Below are positions 1 to 8,794 of a stretch of DNA of 64,000 bases, one piece after another; position 1 is the stretch's first letter, and the number at the start of each line of letters is the position of its first letter. The DNA lies in contig NZ_LT629772.1 of the NCBI RefSeq assembly GCF_900105385.1, forward strand, positions 5,580,001 to 5,644,000, read 5' to 3'. Source of the stretch: Microlunatus soli (GTDB lineage Bacteria; Actinomycetota; Actinomycetes; Propionibacteriales; Propionibacteriaceae). The notes below the pieces were generated by a model that saw only the letters and a program-made list of their open reading frames with translations, was not told where the DNA came from and did not search any database. The position numbers and the translations under genes are program-made.

Positions 1-788
1 CGATCCCGGGTGGGCACACCGACGCGTACTCCGACTACGACGTGATCGCCGTCGTCGAAGGCGTCGAGGCGATGGTCAGCGACACCGGCTGGCTGGCGGA
101 GTTCGGTGAGGTGTTGATCGACTACTGGGATCCGGTCGAGAGCGACGCCGCGACCGGAGCCGTGCAGGTCGGCAACATCACCAACTACGTCGACGGTCTC
201 AAGATCGACTTCAGTCTGTGGAATGCCCGCTACTTCACCGAGCTGACTTCCGGTCCACGAGCCGATCCCGAACTGGACGCCGGTCATCGGGTGCTGCTGG
301 ACAAGAGCGGCCTGACCGCCGGCCTGCCGGCGCCGACCTATCGGTCCTACATACCGCGGCGCCCCGATGAGGCCGGCTACCAGCGGTTGATCACCGACTT
401 CCTGATCGGCGTCCCGTACGTGGCCAAGGGGTTGCTGCGCGACGAACTGCTGCCCACCAAGTGGGTGCTCGACTTCGACATGCGCTTCAACTACCTGGTG
501 CCGATGATCGAATGGCGGGTGCAGTGCGACCACGACTGGTCACTGAAGTCGGGCAATCTCGGGAAGGGGCTGAAGCAGCACCTGCCGCCGAGCATCTGGC
601 AGGCGATGGAGAACACCTTCACCGGCGCCGATCCGGAGGCCAACTGGACGGCTCTGTTCGCGATGATCGATCTGTTCGCCACCATCGCCCGCGAGGTGGC
701 CGAGCATCTGGGCTACCGCTATCCCGGTGATCTGATCGCCAACGTCACCGAGCATGCTCGCCGGATGCGGGCCGGGGACTTCGGCTGA
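1..788 (+). CDS. Aminoglycoside (streptomycin) adenylyltransferase family protein, 5' partial
   Basis: The reading frame is open from base 3 to the TGA at 786-788 and enters from outside the window, so the true start is missing. About 261 residues are visible; the AadE/AadS family is usually 280-290 aa, so roughly 20-30 residues are lost. The first visible residues include an SDYDV stretch, which fits the metal-binding acidic motif of this nucleotidyltransferase family, and the C-terminal half has the helical Trp/Tyr-rich pattern (WVLDFDMRFNYLVPMIEW). Members transfer AMP to aminoglycosides, but many actinobacterial homologues have no demonstrated resistance role. The first in-frame ATG, near 72, lies beyond the SDYDV stretch and is not a plausible start. 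Confidence 0.85.
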   Translation, partial: IPGGHTDAYSDYDVIAVVEGVEAMVSDTGWLAEFGEVLIDYWDPVESDAATGAVQVGNITNYVDGLKIDFSLWNARYFTELTSGPRADPELDAGHRVLLDKSGLTAGLPAPTYRSYIPRRPDEAGYQRLITDFLIGVPYVAKGLLRDELLPTKWVLDFDMRFNYLVPMIEWRVQCDHDWSLKSGNLGKGLKQHLPPSIWQAMENTFTGADPEANWTALFAMIDLFATIAREVAEHLGYRYPGDLIANVTEHARRMRAGDFG

Positions 789-800
789 CGGCCGACCGAC

Positions 801-826
801 GCCGGGCCGGGGAAGATTGGCCCGGC
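801..826. terminator. Bidirectional hairpin between convergent genes
   Basis: GCCGGGCC (801-808) and GGCCCGGC (819-826) form a perfect 8-bp stem with a 10-nt loop. Flanking CGAC and GTCG sequence can lengthen it imperfectly. It lies between the convergent adenylyltransferase and lamin-tail genes. There is no T-tract, so factor-independent activity is inferred. Confidence 0.5.
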
Positions 827-843
827 GGAGGTCGGGAGAGCAG

Positions 844-1308
844 TCAGCAGGTCACGTACGCCTTGGAATGCTTTCTGGGGAAGGTGCAGGTGTCCAACCG
901 GCTTCCCCTGGTGTTCAGCAGGTAGGCGGTGTCGGTGGTGTTGTTCCAGACGTACCAGCGCTGCTTCCAGTAGAGGTGGCTGCCGGTGTTGGTGCCTCGG
1001 CCGGTGTGCACGGTCACACTCCTGCGGGCCTTGAGCACGAAGCCCTTCGGGAAGACGAAGGTGTGACCGGCCTTGTCCTTGATCTTGTAGCCGGCGATCT
1101 TGATCTTGCTCGAGCCGGTGTTCTTGACCACGACGTACTCGGCGTTCAGCGACTTGTTCGAGCCTCGGTCGGTGCCGGGCGAATCCGCGTACAGCTTGGT
1201 GAACCGCAGCTTCGAGGCTGCATCGGCGTTCGACGTGGTCGCGATCAGCGACCCCGAGACCAGACCGGCGACGACCAAGAGGCTCGCCAGGGCGCGCAGG
1301 AACTTCAT
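844..1308 (-). CDS. Secreted lamin-tail-domain (LTD) protein
   Basis: A 154-aa protein. ATG at 1308 is chosen because GGGGG lies just upstream and a clean signal peptide follows (basic start, hydrophobic 7-25, cleavage expected after Ala-Asp-Ala-Ala near 31). The mature part has the beta-rich layout of an LTD fold: LRFTKLYAD, AEYVVVKNTG, then IAGYKIKDKAGHTF and FPKGFVLKA. It ends in Cys, with a second Cys near the C-terminus, so a disulfide is possible. LTD proteins of actinobacteria are exported and of uncertain role, with surface or nucleic-acid binding suggested. An upstream ATG at 1440 would only add a non-signal extension. Confidence 0.8.
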   Translation of the reverse strand: MKFLRALASLLVVAGLVSGSLIATTSNADAASKLRFTKLYADSPGTDRGSNKSLNAEYVVVKNTGSSKIKIAGYKIKDKAGHTFVFPKGFVLKARRSVTVHTGRGTNTGSHLYWKQRWYVWNNTTDTAYLLNTRGSRLDTCTFPRKHSKAYVTC

Positions 1309-1506
1309 GGGACCCCCACGATGATGAGAAACCAGTGATGGATCGACCGTTTCGGACGGGCAAGCACCGGGACATGGCCACATCAGAGGTGGCCGGTGGA
1401 TGGCGTCGTGGTCGACGATCAGAACAGTAGCGGTGATCACACCACCGCGCGGCCGATTCGCGATGATCGGGACCTGCGGCCCTAGGTCCGGATCAGTGAA
1501 GGTCGG

Positions 1507-2388
1507 TCAGCAGTGCGGAGCGGCTCCCGGTCGCCCGTTCGGCTCCGAACTCGAGCCGTCGACCGAGCCCGCGCCCCGCCGACCGCGGCTGCACAGGAAC
1601 GGGTAGAACCAGGCGCGGAACCGCGGATCATGCATCAGTGCGCGGTAGCGGGTCAGGTCGGCCTCGGTCAGCCCGGTGGCGAGCAACGGATCGTGCAACT
1701 GGCGGATGTAGTTCAGACTCAACAGACAGCCGGAGCTGCCACCGGCGCTGGTATGGGTGTATTCCACCGTCTCGACGTCCCGCAGACCGACACGGAGCAT
1801 CGCCTGATCGACCTGCCGCGCCCACTCGTAGGAGATCCCGACACCTCGGCCGATGATGTTGTGGGCGGCATGCTGGACCCGGCGGAACACTTCGGTGTCC
1901 TCCGGGCTGGGGGAGGACAGGATCGTCGTCTGCGGCCCGGTCCACTCGCCGATCACCAGCCAGCCGCCGGGCGCCAGGGCGTCGACCAGGCTCTGCAGGA
2001 TCTGTTCCCGTGCGCTCAGGTGCATCAGGACGAGGCGAACGTGGATCAGGTCGTACGGACCGCCGGGCACGCCGTCCTTGATGTCGTGCTGCCGGACCTC
2101 CAAACCGATGCGGGACTGCAGTCGGCGGGTGTCGATGTCGACGGCGACGACAGAGCCGTCGGGGCCGACGCGGTCGGCGAGCCCGGCGGCGATCGTCCCG
2201 CCGCCGGCTCCGACCTCCAAGCAGCGCCAGCCGGCGCCGAGGCCGGTGGCGTCGAGGATGTTCATCGACTGCCGGTCGAGCAGCGTCGCCAGATGATCGA
2301 GCTGTTCGGTCGCCAACCGGTCGCTGGCGCCGAGGGCGTACTCCCGATGCTCGGTGCCGGGCGGGCGGATGCTCGATGCGGTCGTCAT
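1507..2388 (-). CDS. SAM-dependent class I methyltransferase
   Basis: A 293-aa protein. The start is ATG 2388, preceded by AGGGGGAA at good spacing; a longer open frame upstream lies antisense to hisF and is ignored. The SAM-binding motif I is [11 protein letters not shown] near residue 71, followed by an acidic loop (VVAVDID) and a post-motif [13 protein letters not shown], typical of ubiE-like small-molecule methyltransferases. The substrate cannot be read from sequence. It is divergent from hisF across about 140 bp. The last 20 residues are low-complexity (Ser, Gly, Pro, Arg) and probably disordered. Confidence 0.85.
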   Translation of the reverse strand: MTTASSIRPPGTEHREYALGASDRLATEQLDHLATLLDRQSMNILDATGLGAGWRCLEVGAGGGTIAAGLADRVGPDGSVVAVDIDTRRLQSRIGLEVRQHDIKDGVPGGPYDLIHVRLVLMHLSAREQILQSLVDALAPGGWLVIGEWTGPQTTILSSPSPEDTEVFRRVQHAAHNIIGRGVGISYEWARQVDQAMLRVGLRDVETVEYTHTSAGGSSGCLLSLNYIRQLHDPLLATGLTEADLTRYRALMHDPRFRAWFYPFLCSRGRRGAGSVDGSSSEPNGRPGAAPHC

Positions 2389-2517
2389 GCCAGTTCCCCC
2401 TGCCGCTGTGGTCTTCGTGCGGTGTCGTTCTGTAGCTGGAAATAGGACGGTAGACATCCGACGGGTGCTCGAGGCAGTTGTTTCGAGCACGGTCGAAGGC
2501 GGAACGGCAGCCACGGA

Positions 2518-2523
2518 TAAGGT
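2518..2523 (+). promoter_or_regulatory. Probable -10 box of leaderless hisF
   Basis: TAAGGT matches the actinobacterial TANNNT form and ends 7 nt before the hisF ATG. Transcription would start at or next to the start codon. There is no good Shine-Dalgarno sequence. The -35 element is not clear. Confidence 0.4.
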
Positions 2524-2530
2524 TGGCGCC

Positions 2531-3295
2531 ATGAGTCTGGCGGTGCGTGTCATCCCCTGTCTTGACGTGCACGACGGGCGGGTGGTCAAGGGGGTCAACT
2601 TCGAAAACCTCCGAGACGCCGGCGACCCGGTCGAGTTGGGCGGGGTGTACGACGTCGAGGGTGCGGACGAATTGACCTTCCTGGACATCTCCGCGTCGGT
2701 CGAGGGCCGGGAGACCACCGTGGAGGTGGTCCACCGGACCGCCGGTGAGGTGTTCATCCCGCTGACCGTCGGCGGCGGCATCGCCTCGGTCGACGACGTC
2801 GACCGGATGCTGCGTGCCGGGGCCGACAAGGTCGCGGTCAACACCGCGGCGATCCACCGGCCGGAGCTGATCAGCGAGATCACCCGTCGGTTCGGCAACC
2901 AGGTGCTGGTGCTGTCGGTGGATGCCCGCCGGGAGAGTGACCAGCCGTCCGGCTTCGGTGTCACCACCCACGGCGGCCGCAAATCCGCCGACCTCGATGC
3001 GGTGCAGTGGGCTCGCCGCGGCGTCGAGCTGGGCGTGGGGGAGATTCTGCTCAATTCGATGGACGCCGACGGCACCACCGGTGGCTTCGATCTGGAGATG
3101 ATCCGGGCGGTACGCCGCGAGGTCGAGGTCCCGCTGATCGCCTCCGGTGGCGCCGGCCGGGCCGAGGATTTCCCGCCGGCCGTCGAAGCGGGTGCCGACG
3201 CGGTCCTTGCGGCCAGCGTGTTCCACTTCGGAACGCTGCGGATCGCCGAGGTGAAGAAGGCGCTGGAAGCCGCGGGTTACCCGGTTCGCAGCTGA
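2531..3295 (+). CDS. hisF: Imidazole glycerol phosphate synthase subunit HisF
   Basis: A 254-aa (beta/alpha)8 barrel cyclase that uses ammonia from HisH to convert PRFAR to imidazole glycerol phosphate and AICAR in histidine synthesis. The N-terminal [19 protein letters not shown] motif carries the catalytic Asp of strand 1. A second Asp sits in LSVDARR, and the phosphate sites TVGGGI and IASGGAGR are intact. Length is normal. ATG 2531 is chosen over upstream in-frame codons because it gives the canonical N-terminus. No other his gene is adjacent here. Confidence 0.97.
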   Translation: MSLAVRVIPCLDVHDGRVVKGVNFENLRDAGDPVELGGVYDVEGADELTFLDISASVEGRETTVEVVHRTAGEVFIPLTVGGGIASVDDVDRMLRAGADKVAVNTAAIHRPELISEITRRFGNQVLVLSVDARRESDQPSGFGVTTHGGRKSADLDAVQWARRGVELGVGEILLNSMDADGTTGGFDLEMIRAVRREVEVPLIASGGAGRAEDFPPAVEAGADAVLAASVFHFGTLRIAEVKKALEAAGYPVRS

Positions 3296-3379
3296 CCAGA
3301 TGGCAGGATCGTCCCGGCGTGTGCAGCACGCCGGTCGGATGCAGCAGGCAGATCGTTGAGTGGGGAGAGTGCGATACGG

Positions 3380-4339
3380 ATGCGCGTGTGGTTGCCGTAC
3401 GAGAGTGAGGCCGAAGCCCGACGACGGCTCGGTGAGCTGCCCGACGGGATCGAGATCGACATCTTCAACGGTGGCGAACCGCCCGCATCGGTGGACGAGG
3501 TCGAGTTCTACGTCGACCCGTACCTGAGCACCGACAGAGCCGCCTGGGAACGGCTGGCGACGATGCCCCGGCTGAAGGTGGTCCAGACACTGACCGCCGG
3601 CTTCGAGCACATCCAGCGTTACGTCCCCGACGGCGTCACTCTCTGCAACGCCGCCGGACTGCACGACGCCAGCACCGCCGAACTCGCGATCGCGCTGTCG
3701 CTGGCCGTCGGCCGTCGGCTCGACGAGTACGCCCGCAACCAGACCACCGGCGACTGGCAGTTCGGCTGGGGGAACTCACTGGCCGACAAGCGGGTGACGA
3801 TCATCGGCTACGGACACATCGGCCAGGCGATCGAGCGCCGGCTGACCGGCTTCGAGGTCGGCTCGATCACCCGGGTCGCCCGCAGTGCGCGGACCGAGAC
3901 CAACGCCGACGGTCACCCGGTGCCGGTACAGGCGATCGATGACCTGCCGTCCATCCTGCCCGACACCGACGTGTTGATCCTGATCATTCCGGCCACCCCA
4001 CAGACCGAGAAGCTGATCGATGCCGCGGCGTTGGCGTTGCTGCCGGACGGCGCCCAGTTGATCAACGTCGGTCGCGGCAAACTGGTCGACACCGATGCCT
4101 TGCTCGCCGAGGCCGAGACGGGACGGATCACCGCCGGTCTTGACGTCACCGATCCCGAGCCGCTGCCCGTCGACCATCGGCTCTGGACCACACCGGGGGT
4201 GCTGATCAGCCCACACGTCGGTGGCGCCAGCAGCGCCTTCCAGCCGCGTGCCGACGCGCTGACCGCGGACCAGCTCCGCCGCTACGCCGCCGGCGATTCG
4301 CTGAAGAACGTGATCATCAAAGAGGAGGCGATGGCATGA
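3380..4339 (+). CDS. D-isomer-specific 2-hydroxyacid dehydrogenase
   Basis: A 319-aa NAD(P)-dependent oxidoreductase of the D-2-hydroxyacid dehydrogenase family. The Rossmann motif is IGYGHIGQAI (near residue 143). The catalytic region runs through LINVGRGKLVDTDAL and LDVTDPEPL to SPHVGG, giving the Arg-Glu-His set of the family. Its N-terminal QTLTAGFEHI matches phosphoglycerate-dehydrogenase-like proteins, but no ACT domain is present, so it is not a typical SerA. ATG 3380 with GGGGAG upstream is preferred over TTG 3356. It overlaps the HIT gene by 4 bp, implying an operon. Confidence 0.88.
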   Translation: MRVWLPYESEAEARRRLGELPDGIEIDIFNGGEPPASVDEVEFYVDPYLSTDRAAWERLATMPRLKVVQTLTAGFEHIQRYVPDGVTLCNAAGLHDASTAELAIALSLAVGRRLDEYARNQTTGDWQFGWGNSLADKRVTIIGYGHIGQAIERRLTGFEVGSITRVARSARTETNADGHPVPVQAIDDLPSILPDTDVLILIIPATPQTEKLIDAAALALLPDGAQLINVGRGKLVDTDALLAEAETGRITAGLDVTDPEPLPVDHRLWTTPGVLISPHVGGASSAFQPRADALTADQLRRYAAGDSLKNVIIKEEAMA

Positions 4340-4752
4340 CCACACCGGACTGTCTGTTCTGCAAGATCATCACCGGCGACATCCCCAGCCGGAAGGTCGA
4401 CGAGGACGACACCTCGTACTCCTTCCTGGACATCGCGCCGTTCCACCGTGGACACACTCTGGTCGTCCCGAAGCGGCACGTCGAGAGCTTCCTCAGTGAC
4501 CCGCCCGCATGGGCCGAGATCACCGGCGCCGTCGATCGGGTCTCCCGACTGCTGCAGACCAAGCTCGGCGCGGACGGGATGAACCTCTTCTCCTCGGCGG
4601 GTGCGGTCGCCGGCCAGGAGGTCTTCCATCTGCATGTCCACCTGGTACCGCGCTACGCCGAGACCGGCGGGCTCCGCAACCTCTTCGGACCCAAGCCGGG
4701 CGCCGAGGACGCGGAGCTCGACGACGTCTGGCAGCAGATCACCGCATCGTGA
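4336..4752 (+). CDS. HIT family nucleotide hydrolase/transferase
   Basis: A 138-aa histidine-triad protein. The N-terminal CLFCKIITGDIPS is the usual HINT-type start, with two cysteines that may bind zinc, and the catalytic triad is HLHVHLVPR with His98, His100 and His102. Family members hydrolyse AMP-lysine or adenosine phosphoramidates; the substrate here is unknown. It starts inside the stop of the dehydrogenase gene (ATGA overlap) and its TGA overlaps the GTG of the next gene, so the three genes are probably co-translated. Confidence 0.92.
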   Translation: MTTPDCLFCKIITGDIPSRKVDEDDTSYSFLDIAPFHRGHTLVVPKRHVESFLSDPPAWAEITGAVDRVSRLLQTKLGADGMNLFSSAGAVAGQEVFHLHVHLVPRYAETGGLRNLFGPKPGAEDAELDDVWQQITAS

Positions 4753-5999
4753 CCGAACAGACCGAGCTCGCCGGCCGGCGGCTGACCGGTCAGCCGCGGA
4801 TCCGTCGCTGGCTGGTCGAGGTGCTGCCGGGCTACCTGGTGTCGCTGGCGATGCTGCCGGTGATCATCTCCGGCGGCAAGTTCTGGCCGTGGACGCCGCA
4901 GACCACCGATCTGCAGGTCTATCTCTACGCAGTCCGGGCAATGTTGCACGGCGAGAACATCATGACCTGGACCTCGCCGGACTGGCATCTGTACTTCATC
5001 TATCCGCCGATCTCGGCGATCCTGATGATCCCGCTGGCGATCGGACCGTACCTGTTCTGGCAGCTGGTCTGGATCGCCGGGCTGGTGATCGCCCAGAACG
5101 CGGTGATGATCAGATGCGGTGTGCCCCGTGGCTGGGCGCTCGGGCTGCTGTCGGCTGCTCTGGTGATCGGAATGGAGCCGATCCGGACCACCATCGGCTA
5201 CGGGCAGATCAACACCTTCCTGATGGCGATGGTGATCATCGACCTGCTGCCGGCAGCACCGGGCCGCAAACGCCGGATCCCCGGCGGCCTGCTGATCGGC
5301 ATTGCGGCCGCGGTCAAACTCACGCCGGCACTGTTCGTGCTGATGTTGTTGATCTTGGGCCGGAAGAAGCCGGCAATCACCGCGATGATCACGTTCGTCG
5401 TGCTGACAGCGGTTGGCACCGCGTTGCAGCCGGCAGCCACCGTCACCTATGTCAAGAGCTTGATCGGCGGCGAGACCCACACCTCGGGCCCGTTGTACGT
5501 CGGTAACCAGTCGCTGCTCGGTGTCGTCCTGCGCTTCTTCGGTGAGACGACCACCAACAGCCACATCGGGCTGCTGCTGTCCTTCCTGGTGGCCGTGCTG
5601 GCTGCGATCGTCGGTGCGTACTGGTGGAAGCAAGGCGGTCACGTGCTGGCCATCGCCATGGTCGGGTTGGGCACCAACCTCGCTTCACCGCTGTCCTGGA
5701 CCCACCACTTCGTCTGGATCCTGCCGCTCGGTCTGGCCGCGATCTATCAGCTCCGGCGCCGACCCTGGCCCGGCGCTCGAGCCGATCACGTCCCGCTGCC
5801 CCGCTGGATGAGCATCGGCGCCGGCATCCTCGTCGTCTACGTCAGCGCCTGCCTGCCGCTGGCCCTGCTCCCGTACGCCGGCGGCGAGGAGAACTCCTAC
5901 AACGCCGGCCAACGGTTGATCGCCAACCTCGGCCCGCTCCTAGCCGCCGCCCTGATGGTGGGCACCGCCATCCGGATGATCCGCCGGCGCCCTGTCTAA
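4749..5999 (+). CDS. GT87-family membrane glycosyltransferase
   Basis: A 416-aa integral membrane protein with about nine to eleven hydrophobic segments, resembling the polyprenyl-phosphate-mannose dependent alpha-1,2-mannosyltransferases of GT87 (PimE-like, DUF2029). The extracytoplasmic loop after the first segment contains TTDLQVYLYAVRAMLHGENIM with an early Asp that fits the expected catalytic position, followed by YFIYPPISAILM. Middle motifs GYGQINTFLMAM and AAAVKLTPALF are typical. GTG 4749 (GTGA overlap with HIT) is preferred over the longer frame from 4509. It probably glycosylates cell-envelope lipids or polymers; the acceptor is unknown. Confidence 0.85.
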   Translation: MTEQTELAGRRLTGQPRIRRWLVEVLPGYLVSLAMLPVIISGGKFWPWTPQTTDLQVYLYAVRAMLHGENIMTWTSPDWHLYFIYPPISAILMIPLAIGPYLFWQLVWIAGLVIAQNAVMIRCGVPRGWALGLLSAALVIGMEPIRTTIGYGQINTFLMAMVIIDLLPAAPGRKRRIPGGLLIGIAAAVKLTPALFVLMLLILGRKKPAITAMITFVVLTAVGTALQPAATVTYVKSLIGGETHTSGPLYVGNQSLLGVVLRFFGETTTNSHIGLLLSFLVAVLAAIVGAYWWKQGGHVLAIAMVGLGTNLASPLSWTHHFVWILPLGLAAIYQLRRRPWPGARADHVPLPRWMSIGAGILVVYVSACLPLALLPYAGGEENSYNAGQRLIANLGPLLAAALMVGTAIRMIRRRPV

Positions 6000-6012
6000 C
6001 CTCGATCTATCA

Positions 6013-6053
6013 AGGTTAAGCACGTTCCCGCACCGATTTGAGGTGCGTAACCT
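6013..6053. terminator. Hairpin after the GT87 gene
   Basis: AGGTTAAGCAC (6013-6023) pairs with GTGCGTAACCT (6043-6053) with one mismatch and a 19-nt loop, starting 13 bp after the GT87 stop. No T-tract follows. It may end the preceding operon. From 6054 to about 6250 I see nothing else. Confidence 0.4.
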
Positions 6054-6254
6054 CGACGGACGTCGGGCGCTTGAGCGCGAGCTCACCACCAGCAACCGCC
6101 GCCGGGACTGGCGCCGCCGCCGAACTTCCGGCCGGCGCCCCAGCATCCCCAGGACACCGACGGCGACCTGGCATCCCTGGGGATGCTCTCGCTGCGAGGG
6201 CGGAGTGACATCGGGCAGCGTCGTGCCCGGGCTCGACGGCACGGACGACAGCGG

Positions 6255-6260
6255 TAGCGT
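6255..6260 (+). promoter_or_regulatory. Probable -10 box of leaderless ilvD
   Basis: TAGCGT followed by 6 nt and the ilvD ATG. The arrangement matches other TANNNT-start codon pairs in this window. No Shine-Dalgarno sequence is visible. Confidence 0.4.
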
Positions 6261-6266
6261 ACGAAC

Positions 6267-7958
6267 ATGGCAGCCGCATCCGATCAGCCCGACATCAAAC
6301 CGCGTTCCCGGACCGTCACCGACGGGCTGGAGGCGACCGCGTCCCGTGGCATGTTGCGCGCCGTCGGGATGACCGACGACGACTTCGGTAAGCCGCAGAT
6401 CGGCGTCGCGTCCAGCTGGAACGAGATCACGCCCTGCAACCTGTCACTGGACCGGTTGGCCAAGGCGGTCAAGGAAGGTGTGCACGCCGCCGGCGGTTAT
6501 CCGCTGGAGTTCGGCACCATCTCGGTGTCCGACGGGATCTCGATGGGACACGTCGGCATGCACTACTCGTTGGTCAGCCGGGAGATCATCGCCGACTCGG
6601 TGGAGACCGTGATGGAGGCCGAGCGGCTGGACGGGTCGGTGCTGCTGGCCGGCTGCGACAAGTCACTGCCGGGCATGCTGATGGCAGCCGCCCGTCTTGA
6701 TCTTGCCTCCGTCTTCCTCTACGCCGGCTCGATCATGCCGGGCAGCGTGGACGGCAAGGACGTCACCCTGATCGACGCGTTCGAAGCGGTCGGCGCCTGC
6801 GTCCGCGGTCTGATCAGCCAAGCCGACGTGGACAAGATCGAACGCGCGATCTGCCCGGGCGAGGGCGCGTGCGGTGGGATGTACACCGCCAACACGATGG
6901 CCAGTGCCGCCGAAGCACTCGGAATGTCCCTGCCCGGATCCGCTGCGCCACCGGCGGTCGATCGGCGCCGGGACGGCTTCGCCCACAAGAGCGGTCAGGC
7001 CGCGGTCGAGATGCTGCGCCAGGGGATCACCGCCCGTCAGATCCTCACCAAGGAAGCCTTCGAGAACGCCATCGCTGTGGTGATGGCGTTCGGCGGCTCG
7101 ACCAACGCCGTGTTGCACCTGCTGGCGATCGCCAACGAGGCCGAGGTCGATCTTGGTCTGGACGACTTCATCGCGGTGTCGAAGAAGGTGCCGCACCTGG
7201 GGGACCTCAAGCCGTTCGGCAGATTCGTGATGAACGACGTCGACAAGGTCGGCGGCGTTCCGGTGGTGATGAAGGCCCTGCTGGATGCCGGTCTGATCAA
7301 CGGTGACTGCCTGACCGTCACCGGCCGGACGATGGCGGAGAATCTGGCCGACATCGCACCACCGGACATCGACGGCAAGATCATCCGCAGTCTGTCCGAA
7401 CCGATCCACCCGACCGGCGGGATCACCATCCTGCACGGAACATTGGCCCCGGACGGTGCCGTGGTGAAGAGCGCCGGCTTCGACGACACGATCGTCGAGG
7501 GCACTGCCCGGGTGTTCGACGGAGAACGGGCCGCGATGGACGCCTTGAACGACGGCACCATCAGTTCCGGCGACGTGGTGGTGATCAGGTACGAGGGGCC
7601 GAAGGGTGGTCCCGGGATGCGCGAGATGCTGGCGATCACCGGCGCGATCAAGGGTGCCGGGCTCGGCAAGGACGTCATGTTGATCACCGACGGCAGGTTC
7701 TCCGGCGGGACCACCGGACTCTGCGTCGGGCACATCGCCCCGGAAGCAACCGAGGGTGGGCCGATCGCGTTGGTTCAGGACGGCGACAAGATCATCCTGA
7801 ACGTCGCCGACGGCACCCTGGACCTCGATGTGTCGGCCGAGGAGATGGCGAGCCGACGCTCGGCATGGACCCCGCCGGACCGTCCGCAGCCCCGAGGTGT
7901 GCTGGCCAAATACGCCAAGCTGGTCGGCTCGGCAAAACTCGGCGCCGTGTGCGGCTGA
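6267..7958 (+). CDS. ilvD: Dihydroxy-acid dehydratase
   Basis: A 563-aa IlvD/Edd-family Fe-S enzyme that dehydrates 2,3-dihydroxy-isovalerate and 2,3-dihydroxy-3-methylvalerate to the keto acids of valine and isoleucine. Cluster cysteines are seen in TPCN (Cys57), GCDKS (Cys130) and [12 protein letters not shown] (Cys202). The C-terminal [19 protein letters not shown] region is intact. Length is typical of the shorter class. It stands alone, about 15 kb upstream of ilvBNC, and appears leaderless. Confidence 0.97.
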   Translation: MAAASDQPDIKPRSRTVTDGLEATASRGMLRAVGMTDDDFGKPQIGVASSWNEITPCNLSLDRLAKAVKEGVHAAGGYPLEFGTISVSDGISMGHVGMHYSLVSREIIADSVETVMEAERLDGSVLLAGCDKSLPGMLMAAARLDLASVFLYAGSIMPGSVDGKDVTLIDAFEAVGACVRGLISQADVDKIERAICPGEGACGGMYTANTMASAAEALGMSLPGSAAPPAVDRRRDGFAHKSGQAAVEMLRQGITARQILTKEAFENAIAVVMAFGGSTNAVLHLLAIANEAEVDLGLDDFIAVSKKVPHLGDLKPFGRFVMNDVDKVGGVPVVMKALLDAGLINGDCLTVTGRTMAENLADIAPPDIDGKIIRSLSEPIHPTGGITILHGTLAPDGAVVKSAGFDDTIVEGTARVFDGERAAMDALNDGTISSGDVVVIRYEGPKGGPGMREMLAITGAIKGAGLGKDVMLITDGRFSGGTTGLCVGHIAPEATEGGPIALVQDGDKIILNVADGTLDLDVSAEEMASRRSAWTPPDRPQPRGVLAKYAKLVGSAKLGAVCG

Positions 7959-8131
7959 CCGTCATTACGTGGCTTATGGTAATCGCTCATAGGGTCAATC
8001 CAAGCCGGTTCATTGCGGGTTGTTGAAATGCGCATTGCACGGTGAATTTCTGGTGGCGCTGAACCTTCCGATAGTTACTGTTGATGGCGATGGACATGCC
8101 TTCGCAGGCAAGAAATAGTCGGGAGGAAATC

Positions 8132-8659
8132 ATGCAGAGAATTCATCGCGCTCGCGCCACAGTGCTGTCCACCGCGGCAGCGGCTGCGCTGGTATCGAGC
8201 GTCGGCCTTTCGGTCGCTCAGGCAGCGCCGGTCGAGTCGCAGGCGCCGTCGGAAGCACGGGAGGCCGCCGTCGACGGCTATTGCGTGACCGACGTCGACA
8301 GGTCGACGACCAAGTGCTACGAGACCGATGCTGCGGCGTCCCGGGCGGCAGGCAAGAACCTGATCCTGAAGGTCTGGGGAAAGCCGAACAAGGAAGGTAA
8401 GTCGCACCGATTCAAGACGGCTGGCGCAAATTGCAATTTCATGGAGAATGATCTGAGGTTCATCAAGGATCATTCCGGGAGGAATTGGAACAATCGCATC
8501 AGTTCGCTGAAGACCTACCATGGCTGCACGGTGTCGCTCTACGGGCGCAGCTTCATGGAGGGTCAGCACACCGGTTGGCTCCGCAACGAGGACCGGCTCG
8601 GCCGGCTGCCCACCGGCTGGAACAATGCCGCCACCTCCTTCTGGGTCAAGGAGGCGTGA
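8132..8659 (+). CDS. Secreted beta/gamma-crystallin-like small protein
   Basis: A 175-aa exported protein. ATG 8132 follows a strong GGGAGGAAAT site. Residues 1-31 form a signal peptide (basic start, Ala-rich core, AQAA end). The mature part has four Cys and ends in a Greek-key-like unit: NNRISSLKTYHGCTVSLYG followed by a second N-x-x-x-x-S turn in WNNAATSFW, as in bacterial beta/gamma-crystallins and I36-type inhibitors. Part of the gene (about 8380-8510) uses clearly more A/T-ending codons (GCAAATTGCAATTTC) than its neighbours, so it may be a recent arrival. Function is unknown; calcium binding or protease inhibition are guesses. Confidence 0.7.
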   Translation: MQRIHRARATVLSTAAAAALVSSVGLSVAQAAPVESQAPSEAREAAVDGYCVTDVDRSTTKCYETDAAASRAAGKNLILKVWGKPNKEGKSHRFKTAGANCNFMENDLRFIKDHSGRNWNNRISSLKTYHGCTVSLYGRSFMEGQHTGWLRNEDRLGRLPTGWNNAATSFWVKEA

Positions 8660-8794
8660 CCGCACAACTGATACGGCAGCCTGGGCACGGGCTGCCAGGC
8701 CACGTCGACCGGTCCTCAGGTCGTGGTCCGCTGGCTCTGGTTCGGGCAGGACCGGATGCCGTGCGCTGTCGGTCCGGCACGCCACAATGACGCC

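Noticed and set aside
1628..3664. A 678-codon minus-strand open frame
   Set aside because: It runs antisense through hisF and across the methyltransferase in another frame; Arg/Pro/His-rich translation without domains. A shadow of high-GC coding DNA.
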